DNA from: Mycobacterium sp. UM_WGJ
GTDB taxonomy: Bacteria; Actinomycetota; Actinomycetes; Mycobacteriales; Mycobacteriaceae
DNA: 64,000 bases
Reading direction: 5' to 3'
Assembly: GCF_000455125.1 (NCBI RefSeq)
Contig: NZ_AUWR01000055.1
Coordinates: forward strand, 101,129 to 165,128
The notes below the pieces were generated by a model that saw only the letters and a program-made list of their open reading frames with translations, searched no databases and was not told the DNA's origin. Positions 56,855-64,000 of the stretch are shown here, one piece after another. Within the stretch, counting starts at the first letter, position 1. Every line of letters starts with the position of its first letter. The translations under genes were made by a program, and so were the position numbers.

Positions 56855-57579
56855 CCGCCGACGATCTGGCGCCACTGAGGCTGGAGGTGGCGCAGGCCTG
56901 CCGAGTCGCTGCCGCCCGAGGTCTGGTGGACGGCATTCTCGGACACATCAGTGCCAGGGTCGACGAACAACACCTACTCGTGCGGTGCCGCAGCGACTCC
57001 GACGACGGCGTGGCATTCACCCGTCCCGGCGACATTCGGCTCATCCGCTTTGACGGAACACCGGGCATGCCAGGCGAACTGGACGGATACCGGGTGCCCA
57101 ACGAGCTGCCGATCCACGTCGAGACCCTGCTGGCCCATCCCGAACACCGGGCAGTGGCCCACCTGCACCCACCGGCCGTCGTGGCCGCCGACCTGGCGGG
57201 CATCACGATCGAACCCATCTACGGGGCCTTCGACATCCCTGGCGCGTGGCTCGCGCGCCGCGGCGTCCCGGTGTACCCGCGGGCCGTGTTGATCCGCACC
57301 GCAGAACTCGGTAGGGAGATGGTCGCAGCCATGGCCGGCAAGCCGGTGGTGATCTGTCGCGGCCATGGAATCACCAGCGCCGCTGCCACGGTTCGCCAGG
57401 CTGTCCTGCAGGCGATCAGCGTGGACCAGCTGGCTTCGATGTCACTGCGGATCCGCTGCGCGGGCGGCACGCCAAGGCCGATCGACGAGGCAGATTGGGC
57501 AGACCTGCCCGACCTCGGCCCCGCGTTCACCGCAGATGCCGCCTGGCGCCATGAACTGGCCCGGTTGGAGCGCCCGTGA
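56851..57579 (+). CDS. Class II aldolase/adducin family protein, probable dihydroxy-aromatic-acid decarboxylase
   Basis: A 242-residue class II aldolase-fold metalloenzyme. Metal ligands are His104 and His106 in VAHLHPPAV and His172 in ICRGHGITS; a catalytic Glu is likely Glu85 in PNELPIHVE. Proteins of this family (PhtC, CmtD) decarboxylate catechol acids such as 3,4-dihydroxyphthalate. Here it sits between a dihydrodiol dehydrogenase and protocatechuate dioxygenase genes, so conversion of 3,4-dihydroxyphthalate to protocatechuate is the best-fitting role. The GTG at 56851 is chosen because it makes the 4-nt overlap and gives a family-length protein; an upstream open frame reaching 56182 is a shadow of the SDR. 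Confidence 0.85.
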   Translation: MTADDLAPLRLEVAQACRVAAARGLVDGILGHISARVDEQHLLVRCRSDSDDGVAFTRPGDIRLIRFDGTPGMPGELDGYRVPNELPIHVETLLAHPEHRAVAHLHPPAVVAADLAGITIEPIYGAFDIPGAWLARRGVPVYPRAVLIRTAELGREMVAAMAGKPVVICRGHGITSAAATVRQAVLQAISVDQLASMSLRIRCAGGTPRPIDEADWADLPDLGPAFTADAAWRHELARLERP

Positions 57580-58325
57580 CAGGCCAGGAGCAGATCAGCG
57601 CGGAGATCGCGACAATCCAGGCCACGTACTCGCGCGGCGGCGTTGAGGAGAGCCAGCCGAGGCTGGACTACCCACCCTACCGCAGCAGCGTTCTTCGCCA
57701 TCCCAAACGGGCCCTACACCTGGTCGATCCAGAGGCCGTGGAGCTGGTGGGGCCCTGTTTCGGCCGAGACGACGTCGCCCTGCTCGACGCCGATCTGACG
57801 ATCCAACACGCCGGCACACCGATCGGTGAACGCACCGTGGTGACCGGGCGGATCGTCGACGGCGACGGCAGGCCGGTACGCCGCCAACTCGTCGAGATCT
57901 GGCAGGCCAACGCCAGCGGCCGCTACATCCATCAGGGTGATCAACATCCCGCACCGTTGGACCCCAATTTCACCGGAACGGGGCGTTGTCTGACCGATGA
58001 CGATGGGTTCTACCGGTTCACCACGATCAAGCCCGGCCCGTACCCCTGGCGCAACCACCACAACGCCTGGCGTCCCGCGCATATCCATTTCTCCTTGTTC
58101 GGAACCGATTTCACGCAGCGGATGATCACGCAGATGTACTTTCCGGGCGACCCGCTGTGCCCGCTGGACCCGATCTATCAGTCGATCACCGACCCCAAGG
58201 CCCGTGATCGACTGGTCGCCGTCTACGACCACGACATCACCAGCCACGAATGGGCCACCGGCTACCGGTGGGACATCGTGCTCACCGGCACAGCCGCAAC
58301 GCCGTTCGAGGGTCACAATGACTGA
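57576..58325 (+). CDS. pcaH: Protocatechuate 3,4-dioxygenase beta subunit
   Basis: Intradiol dioxygenase subunit that carries the Fe(III) site and cleaves protocatechuate to 3-carboxy-cis,cis-muconate. The ligands are Tyr117 (ASGRYIHQ), Tyr156 (GPYPWRN), His169 and His171 (PAHIHFS); their spacing of 39, 13 and 2 residues equals that of the Pseudomonas putida enzyme (Tyr408, Tyr447, His460, His462). Length is 249 residues, GTG start overlapping the previous stop. The stop overlaps pcaG by 8 nt. Confidence 0.96.
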   Translation: MTGQEQISAEIATIQATYSRGGVEESQPRLDYPPYRSSVLRHPKRALHLVDPEAVELVGPCFGRDDVALLDADLTIQHAGTPIGERTVVTGRIVDGDGRPVRRQLVEIWQANASGRYIHQGDQHPAPLDPNFTGTGRCLTDDDGFYRFTTIKPGPYPWRNHHNAWRPAHIHFSLFGTDFTQRMITQMYFPGDPLCPLDPIYQSITDPKARDRLVAVYDHDITSHEWATGYRWDIVLTGTAATPFEGHND

Positions 58326-58866
58326 GCTGATGGCCACGCCCGGACAGACCATCGGCCCGTTCTTCGGCTATGCGTTGCCGTTCGAACGCGGCAACGAACT
58401 CGTGCCTCCCGGCTCGGCCGGTGCCATCGAACTGCACGGCACTGTCACCGACGGCGCCGGGGCGCCCGTTCCCGATGCACTGGTGGAGATCTGGCAGGCC
58501 GATGCGGGCGGCGCCGTGGCGCGGGCCAGTTCGCTTCGCCGCGACGGCCACCACTTCGGCGGATGGGGACGAACCTCGACAGATACCAGCGGCCACTTCA
58601 GCTTCACGACGGTGCGACCTGGGGCGCTCCCCCCGTCGTCACCGTTCATTGCCGTCGCCGTGTTTGCGCGGGGCCTGCTGAACCGATTGTTCACCCGTGC
58701 CTATCTGCCCGGCGACCATCTCCACGCAGATCGCTTGCTGAATTCCGTGGCGGCTGATCGTCGACATACGCTCATCGCGGTGCCCGACGAGCAGGGCTTA
58801 CGGTTCGATATCAGGTTGCAGGGCGCCGACGAGACGGTATTCCTGCGCTATCGGGGGCAACCATGA
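58318..58866 (+). CDS. pcaG: Protocatechuate 3,4-dioxygenase alpha subunit
   Basis: Partner of PcaH, 182 residues. It has the intradiol-dioxygenase fold (TPGQTIGPFFGYALPFE; DALVEIWQADAGG; GHFSFTTVRPGALP) but lacks the Tyr/His iron ligands, as normal for the alpha subunit. The ATG at 58318 lies 8 nt before the end of pcaH. The stop overlaps pcaB by 4 nt. Confidence 0.95.
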   Translation: MTELMATPGQTIGPFFGYALPFERGNELVPPGSAGAIELHGTVTDGAGAPVPDALVEIWQADAGGAVARASSLRRDGHHFGGWGRTSTDTSGHFSFTTVRPGALPPSSPFIAVAVFARGLLNRLFTRAYLPGDHLHADRLLNSVAADRRHTLIAVPDEQGLRFDIRLQGADETVFLRYRGQP

Positions 58867-60062
58867 CCGACGTGTTGTGGCCCGGCGATCACCGGGCCGG
58901 GCCGATCTTCAGCGACGCGGCATACCTGGCTGCGATGCTGCGGGTCGAAAACGCCTGGCTCGCTGCGCTTGTCGATGCTGGTATCGCGCCTGAGGCGGCG
59001 CGGGCCGACCTGACTGCGGCGATCTCGGCAGCGGACGCGGACGCGATCGCCGTGGCCGCCGAGGCGACCGGCAACCCGGTTCCCGGTCTGCTCGATCTGC
59101 TTCGCGAACGCACCGATGGCGAACCTGCACGCTGGCTGCACCGCGGCCTGACCAGTCAGGACGTCATCGACACCGCATTGATGCTCTGCCTGCGCGACGC
59201 ATTGGATCGGGTTCACAACGAGCTCGGGCAGCAAGTACGCACCGTGGCCGCACTGTCGGCGACATACCGCGACAGTCCCATGCTTGCCCGCACCTTGACG
59301 CAGCCCGCATTGCCGACCACCGTCGGCATGAAGTTCGCCCACTGGCTGAGCGGACTTTTGGATGGCGCCGACTGTGTCGCCGCACTGCCGCAGCTGCCGG
59401 TACAGGCAGGCGGCGCCGCGGGCACCATGGCCGCTGCCGCCGAGTTAGCGGGTTCACCCACCGATGCGATGCGCCTGTCCAGACGGCTGGCCGCGGCCCT
59501 CGGCCTTGCTGACAGCCCGCCGTGGCACACGACTCGCTCCGTCATCACCCGCGCGGGCGACGCGTTGGTGACATGTTGCGACGCGTGGGCCCACATCGCC
59601 AATGATGTTGCGATGGGCAGCAGGCCCGAGATCGGTGAATTGTCCGAGGGCCGTGGCGGCGGTTCGTCGACGATGCCGCACAAGAACAATCCGGTGTTGT
59701 CCGTGCTGATCCGCCGCGCCGGCTTGGCGGCACCGCCGCTGGCCGCCAGCCTGCACGCCGCTTCGGCAGGCAGCATCGATGAGCGTTCCGACGGTGGCTG
59801 GCACGCCGAATGGGCGGCCCTGCGGACCTTGTCCCGCTATGCCGTCGTAGCTGCCGCGCAGACAACAGATCTGCTGGCGGGGCTGGTCATCGACACCGAT
59901 CGCGCCGCGGCCAACCTTGCTGCTGCCGGCGACCTGCTCGGCGAGCAGCGGGCGATGAACGAACTGATCGGGAAGACCACCCGGGGCGACTACACCGGGG
60001 CCGCAAGCCATCTCATCGATGCTGTGCTGCAGCGCGCACACCCCTGGATGGAGACACCATGA
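58863..60062 (+). CDS. pcaB: 3-carboxy-cis,cis-muconate cycloisomerase
   Basis: Fumarase/aspartase-superfamily enzyme forming gamma-carboxymuconolactone. The superfamily signature GGGSSTMPHKNNPVLSV contains the catalytic Ser loop; other motifs are RWLHRGLTSQDVIDTALML and ARTLTQPALPTTVGMKFAHW. Length is 399 residues, ATG overlapping pcaG and stop overlapping pcaL by 4 nt. It follows pcaHG as in most actinobacterial protocatechuate operons. Confidence 0.94.
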   Translation: MTDVLWPGDHRAGPIFSDAAYLAAMLRVENAWLAALVDAGIAPEAARADLTAAISAADADAIAVAAEATGNPVPGLLDLLRERTDGEPARWLHRGLTSQDVIDTALMLCLRDALDRVHNELGQQVRTVAALSATYRDSPMLARTLTQPALPTTVGMKFAHWLSGLLDGADCVAALPQLPVQAGGAAGTMAAAAELAGSPTDAMRLSRRLAAALGLADSPPWHTTRSVITRAGDALVTCCDAWAHIANDVAMGSRPEIGELSEGRGGGSSTMPHKNNPVLSVLIRRAGLAAPPLAASLHAASAGSIDERSDGGWHAEWAALRTLSRYAVVAAAQTTDLLAGLVIDTDRAAANLAAAGDLLGEQRAMNELIGKTTRGDYTGAASHLIDAVLQRAHPWMETP

Positions 60063-61216
60063 GCGTGCCACGGCTGGTCGGTACTGATTTCGGCGGACCG
60101 CCGAACGCAGACCTGATTCTGCTCGGGCCATCGCTCGGGACATCGGCAACCGCCCTGTGGGGCTTAGCCGCTGAACAGCTCGCCCAGCGGCTGCGCGTCA
60201 TCGCGTGGGACCTTCCCGGCCACGGACGCAGCCCGGCAGCTGCCTTCCGGATGCCAGACCTGGCGGCAGGTGTACTGGCCTTGGTGGACGAGATCTCGCC
60301 GCGCGCGGCGTTCCATTACGCCGGCAATTCGATCGGCGGTGCGGTCGGTCTGCAGCTGCTGCTCGATGCCCCCGAGCGGCTGTCGAGCGCCACGCTGCAA
60401 TGCACCGGCGCCGCCATCGGTCGGGCAGCGGAGTGGGCGACCCGTGCCGCCACCGTGCGCACCTCGGGCACCGGCGCGGTCGTCGAGGCTTCCCTGCAGC
60501 GCTGGTTCGCACCCGGTTTCATCGATCGAGCGCCCGGGCTGGTCGCGGCACTGGCGGATGCACTGCGCGGCACCGACGACGAATCCTATGCCCAAGCATG
60601 CGAGGCACTGGCCGACTTCGATGTCACCGGACGACTCGGTCAGATCGCTGCACCGGTGCTGGCCATCGCCGGCTCCCATGACGGCGCTACTCCCCCGGAG
60701 TCGCTGGGGCGCATCGCTTCCGGTGTCCAACACGGACGCCTGGTGGTGCTCGACGATGTCGGCCACCTGGCACCCGTCGAGGCGCCCGAGGCGACGGTCA
60801 ACCTCATTCTCGCCCATCTGATGGTGCGGGATCCGGTCTACACCGCAGGTATGGCGGTGCGCCGACAGGTCCTGGGCGACGAACACGTCGACCGCGCGAT
60901 CGCAGGCACTACCGAGTTCACCGCCGACTTTCAGGACCTGATCACTCGCTATGCGTGGGGCAACATCTGGACCCGCGAAGGCCTCGACCGGCGCAGCCGT
61001 TCGATCGTCACCCTGACCGCCCTGGTCTCTCGGGGCCATCATGAAGAGCTGGCCATGCATCTGCGCGCGGCGCGCCGCAACGGCCTGAGCAACGACGAGA
61101 TCAAAGAGGTGCTGTTGCAGACCGCCATCTATTGCGGTGTACCCGAAGCCAATACGGCGTTCCGCATCGCCGCACAGGTGCTTGCCGACTACGGCAACGC
61201 CGCGGACACCGAGTGA
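60059..61216 (+). CDS. pcaL: PcaL: fused 3-oxoadipate enol-lactonase and 4-carboxymuconolactone decarboxylase
   Basis: A 385-residue fusion. Residues 1 to about 255 are an alpha/beta hydrolase (PcaD): nucleophile elbow HYAGNSIGGAVGLQLL, catalytic Asp in IAGSHDGATPP and His in DDVGHLAPVE. Residues from about 265 are the carboxymuconolactone decarboxylase (PcaC): GMAVRRQVLGDEHVDRAIA, WTREGLDRRSRSIVTLTALVSRGHHEELAMH and LLQTAIYCGVPEANTAFRI. It carries out two successive steps to 3-oxoadipate. Fused PcaL is common in actinobacteria. It is the last gene of the operon; pcaIJ/pcaF are not in the window. Confidence 0.95.
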   Translation: MSVPRLVGTDFGGPPNADLILLGPSLGTSATALWGLAAEQLAQRLRVIAWDLPGHGRSPAAAFRMPDLAAGVLALVDEISPRAAFHYAGNSIGGAVGLQLLLDAPERLSSATLQCTGAAIGRAAEWATRAATVRTSGTGAVVEASLQRWFAPGFIDRAPGLVAALADALRGTDDESYAQACEALADFDVTGRLGQIAAPVLAIAGSHDGATPPESLGRIASGVQHGRLVVLDDVGHLAPVEAPEATVNLILAHLMVRDPVYTAGMAVRRQVLGDEHVDRAIAGTTEFTADFQDLITRYAWGNIWTREGLDRRSRSIVTLTALVSRGHHEELAMHLRAARRNGLSNDEIKEVLLQTAIYCGVPEANTAFRIAAQVLADYGNAADTE

Positions 61217-61360
61217 GTCGCACCATAGTCTGCGACACTGCTGTCTTCGGCACCACCGCTGCTGACCTCGTGGCGAGGTTGCCGGTCAGTTTGGGCTAGG
61301 CCAGCGCGCTATCGGCGCTACTGCGGCCCAAGCCAATTGGACCGCACCGCCAGAGAAGCG

Positions 61361-62377
61361 TCAGAGCAGGCTCAGGATCCGGTCGCCGGTGGCGACGGTG
61401 GACAGCTTCTGCCCACCGCGGGTAGCAAGGTGCTGCTCGACGGCAGCATCGACCCGGGCCGCCGCCTCATGCTCACCGATGTGGTTGAGCAGCATGGCCA
61501 CCGACGTCACCGCCGCGGTCGGGTCCGCGATGCCCTGGCCGGCGATGTCGGGTGCGCTGCCGTGCACCGGCTCGAACATCGACGGGTTGGCACCGGTGGC
61601 ATCGATGTTGCCGCTGGCCGCCAACCCGATTCCCCCGCAGACGGCACCCGCGAGGTCAGTGATGATGTCGCCGAACAGGTTGTCGCTGACGATCACGTCG
61701 AACCGGCCGGGGTCAGTGACCATGTAGATCGTGGCGGCGTCGACGTGGGTGTAGGCGGTCTCGACGTCGGGGTAGTCCTTGGCGATCTCGGCCACCGTCC
61801 GGGTCCACAACGATCCGGCGTAGGCCAGCACGTTGTTCTTATGCACCAGGGTCAAGTGCTTACGCCGGGCGCGAGCCTTCTCGAAGGCGAATCGGACCAC
61901 CCGGGCCACCCCGAACGCGGTGTTGACGCTGACTTCGGTGGCGACCTCGTGGGGGGTGCCGACCCGCAGCGCCCCGCCGTTGCCGGTGTAGGGACCCTCG
62001 GTGCCTTCGCGCACCACCAGGAAGTCGATCTCCGGCGGATCGGCCAGCGGGCTGGACACTCCCGGGTACAGCCGGCTGGGACGCAGGTTGACGTGGTGGT
62101 CCAGGGCGAAACGGGCGTGCAGCAGCAGACCGCGCTCCAGCACACCCGACGGCACTGAGGGGTCACCGATCGCGCCGAGCAGGATCACGTCGTGGCCGCG
62201 GATCTCCTCCAGCACCGAGTCCGGCAGGACCTCGCCGGTGGCGTGATAGCGCTTGGCCCCCAGGTCGTATTCGGTCTTCTCGGTGCCCGGGAGCACCGCG
62301 TCGAGCACCTTGACAGCCTCGGCGATGACCTCCGGGCCGATCCCGTCGCCGGGAATGACAGCGAGCTTGAGGCTCAT
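61361..62377 (-). CDS. leuB: 3-isopropylmalate dehydrogenase
   Basis: Third step of leucine synthesis, NAD-dependent oxidative decarboxylation of 3-isopropylmalate. Motifs: [21 protein letters not shown] at the N-terminus, [17 protein letters not shown] (substrate Arg residues), [14 protein letters not shown], and the Mg/NAD region [16 protein letters not shown] and [20 protein letters not shown]. Length is 338 residues. The ATG overlaps the serA stop by 4 nt. It marks the return to the conserved gene order (Rv2995c) after the accessory block; a 144-nt gap with only a weak hairpin (GTCGCA/TGCGAC, 61217-61236) separates it from the convergent pcaL. Confidence 0.96.
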   Translation of the reverse strand: MSLKLAVIPGDGIGPEVIAEAVKVLDAVLPGTEKTEYDLGAKRYHATGEVLPDSVLEEIRGHDVILLGAIGDPSVPSGVLERGLLLHARFALDHHVNLRPSRLYPGVSSPLADPPEIDFLVVREGTEGPYTGNGGALRVGTPHEVATEVSVNTAFGVARVVRFAFEKARARRKHLTLVHKNNVLAYAGSLWTRTVAEIAKDYPDVETAYTHVDAATIYMVTDPGRFDVIVSDNLFGDIITDLAGAVCGGIGLAASGNIDATGANPSMFEPVHGSAPDIAGQGIADPTAAVTSVAMLLNHIGEHEAAARVDAAVEQHLATRGGQKLSTVATGDRILSLL

Positions 62378-63960
62378 GACAGGTCTACCTCTTCAATCTT
62401 GTTAGCGCCGACCGCAGCAGTGATCGCCGATTGCACGTCGGCGGGCACCTGGCGGTCGACCCGCAGCAGGACCGTCGCCGCCGGACCTTCGGCGTCCTCG
62501 GACAGTTGCGCGGCGTGGATGTTGATGCCCGCCGAGCCCAGCAGAGTGCCGATCTTGCCGAGCGCGCCAGGCTGGTCGGAGTAGTTGATGATCAGATTGA
62601 CGCCCTGGGCCCGCAGGTCGAAGTGCCGGCCGTTGATCTCGACGATCTTCTCCACCTGCTGGGTGCCGGACAGCGTGCCGGCAACGGTGACGGACCCACC
62701 CTCGGCGGTGACCGCCTTGAGCTCGACGACGCTTCGGTGGTTGGGGCTTTCGGTGGCGGTGCCGATCTCGGCGTCGACACCGCGTTCGGCGGCCAGTGCC
62801 GGCGCATTGACGAAGGTCACCGGGTCTTCGATCACCGCCGAGAACAGACCCCGCAACGCCGACAAGCGCAGCACCCCTACGTCTTCGGAGGCCAGCTCAC
62901 CGCGCACCTGCACCGACAGCGACACCGGCAGCCCGTCGGAGAGCGCCCCCGCCAGCAGGCCGAGCTTGCGCACCAGGTCCAGCCAGAGCGCGACTTCCTC
63001 GCTGACCGCGCCACCACCGACGTTGACCGCGTCGGGAACGAATTCACCGGCCAGCGCCAGCTTCACGCTCTTGGCGACGTCGGTGCCTGCCCGGTCCTGG
63101 GCCTCGGCGGTCGAGGCGCCCAGGTGCGGGGTCACCACCACCTGCGGCAGGTCGAACAGCGGCGAGTCGGTGCACGGTTCGGTGGCGAAGACGTCCAACC
63201 CGGCGGCCCGGACATGTCCGCTGGTGATCGCCTCGGCCAGTGCCGCCTCATCGATCAGCCCGCCGCGGGCCGCGTTGACGATGATCACCCCCGGCTTGGT
63301 CTTGGCCAGGTTTTCCTTGCCGATCAGACCCGCGGTCTCGGGCGTCTTCGGCAGGTGCACGGAGATGAAGTCGGCGCGGCCCAGCAGTTCGTCGAGGGGC
63401 AGCAGCTCGATGCCGAGCTGGGCGGCGCGGGCCGCCGACACGTACGGGTCGTAGGCGACGATGTGGGCGCCGAACGCGGCCAGCCGCTGGGCTACCAGCT
63501 GTCCGATGCGCCCCAGGCCGACCACGCCGACGGTGTGGTCATAGATCTCGGTGCCAGAGAACGACGACCGCTTCCACTGCTTGGCGTGCAGCGAGGCGTC
63601 GGCGGCCGGGATCTCGCGGGCGGCGGCGAGCATCAGCGCGATCGCATGCTCGGCGGCGCTGTGGATGTTCGAGGTCGGGGCGTTGACCACCAGCACGCCT
63701 CGGGCGGTGGCAGCCTCGACGTCGACGTTGTCCAGGCCGACCCCGGCGCGCGCCACGATCTTGAGTTTGGTGCCGGCCGCGAGGACCTCGGCGTCGACGG
63801 TGGTGGCCGAGCGCACCAGCAGCGCATCCGCCTCCGGGACCGCGGCCAGCAGCTTTTCCCGGTCCGGGCCGTCCACCCAGCGAACCTCGACCTGGTCGCC
63901 GAGGGCGGCGACGGTGGATTGGGCGAGTTTGTCAGCGATCAATACCACGGGCAGAGTCAC
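62374..63960 (-). CDS. serA: D-3-phosphoglycerate dehydrogenase (long, ACT-domain form)
   Basis: First step of serine synthesis, 528 residues, the long type I form. The nucleotide-binding motif is [21 protein letters not shown]; catalytic Arg in [14 protein letters not shown], Glu in a following loop, and His in [18 protein letters not shown]. An allosteric-substrate-binding domain (about residues 320-450) and a C-terminal ACT domain ([29 protein letters not shown]) follow, the latter giving serine feedback. The GTG at 63960 is the start. It is translationally coupled to leuB by a 4-nt overlap. Confidence 0.96.
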   Translation of the reverse strand: MTLPVVLIADKLAQSTVAALGDQVEVRWVDGPDREKLLAAVPEADALLVRSATTVDAEVLAAGTKLKIVARAGVGLDNVDVEAATARGVLVVNAPTSNIHSAAEHAIALMLAAAREIPAADASLHAKQWKRSSFSGTEIYDHTVGVVGLGRIGQLVAQRLAAFGAHIVAYDPYVSAARAAQLGIELLPLDELLGRADFISVHLPKTPETAGLIGKENLAKTKPGVIIVNAARGGLIDEAALAEAITSGHVRAAGLDVFATEPCTDSPLFDLPQVVVTPHLGASTAEAQDRAGTDVAKSVKLALAGEFVPDAVNVGGGAVSEEVALWLDLVRKLGLLAGALSDGLPVSLSVQVRGELASEDVGVLRLSALRGLFSAVIEDPVTFVNAPALAAERGVDAEIGTATESPNHRSVVELKAVTAEGGSVTVAGTLSGTQQVEKIVEINGRHFDLRAQGVNLIINYSDQPGALGKIGTLLGSAGINIHAAQLSEDAEGPAATVLLRVDRQVPADVQSAITAAVGANKIEEVDLS

Positions 63961-63978
63961 CCGGACAGCCTAGTGGCC

Positions 63979-64000
63979 GGTTGCAAGCCCGGCGGAGCCG
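63979..64000. repeat. Start of a further type 2 palindromic element, cut by the window edge
   Basis: The sequence GCAAGCCCGGCGGAGCCG at the right edge matches the core of the elements at 31852-31961 and 42862-42961. It lies directly upstream of serA. In this copy GCCCG can pair with the CGGGC expected just beyond the edge, where the other copies have GCGCG. Confidence 0.5.

Noticed and set aside
61217-61360. Additional gene or mobile-element remnant between pcaL and leuB
   Set aside because: The 144-nt gap has only a 6-bp hairpin and no open frame with a start and plausible product; no inverted terminal repeats or target duplications are seen.

Overview
The window is high-GC actinobacterial DNA from a member of the Mycobacteriaceae. 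The evidence is gene content and order: smc-acyP-osmC-mutM-rnc-yceD-sepIVA, then purU, coaD-rsmD-pyc-VKOR-DsbA-lipN, AKR, recG-DAK-rpmB, ung-thiL, ddl-gpsA-fbiD-ppk-mutT1-hupB-leuDC, tRNA-Glu/tRNA-Gln-gltX and leuB-serA follow the Mycobacterium tuberculosis Rv2922c-Rv2996c order. F420 biosynthesis (FbiD), a PPOX-type possible F420 enzyme, SepIVA and an HU with a long PAKKA-type tail point the same way. The PDIM lipid block that M. tuberculosis carries after sepIVA is absent, and two catabolic/stress regions suggest an environmental, non-tuberculous species. The species cannot be named from this sequence.

Layout. 1-7.7 kb: chromosome segregation, DNA repair, RNA processing and septation genes, mostly on the minus strand, interrupted by a plus-strand DJ-1/PIG-L pair (3.3-4.7 kb). 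7.8-13.4 kb: purU, a GXWXG/DUF4334 gene, and a small operon of two urea-carboxylase-associated proteins plus a carboxyltransferase-only AHS2-AHS1 protein, under a divergent TetR gene. 13.4-40.2 kb: core metabolism (CoA, pyruvate carboxylase, disulfide formation, esterase, AKRs, RecG, L28, Ung, ThiL, Ddl, GpsA, F420, polyphosphate, HU, leucine). 40.3-44.3 kb: two tRNAs, gltX, an FAH protein and an MFS permease. 44.3-61.2 kb: a roughly 17 kb accessory block between the MFS gene and leuB. It holds (i) a complete ectABCD ectoine/5-hydroxyectoine cluster, (ii) an unassigned catabolic cluster (DUF3830, amidase, 2-hydroxyacid dehydrogenase, two maleate-isomerase/Asp-Glu-racemase-like proteins, GntR), and (iii) an IclR-flanked, tightly overlapped operon for an aromatic acid (phthalate-like) through protocatechuate to 3-oxoadipate. 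61.4-64 kb: leuB-serA.

The most unusual signal is a set of short palindromic repeat elements. Two related types, about 47 and 55 bp, occur as tandem pairs in three intergenic gaps, and a fragment lies at the right window edge. One 47-bp copy sits in frame inside ectA, where it encodes an extra peptide, much like Rickettsia palindromic elements. Arms of the elements differ between copies by compensatory base pairs. Other signals are a probable CTG start in rsmD that forms a CTGA overlap with pyc, two divergent ATG codons sharing one CATG (lipN/AKR), and several operator-like palindromes placed over apparently leaderless promoters.
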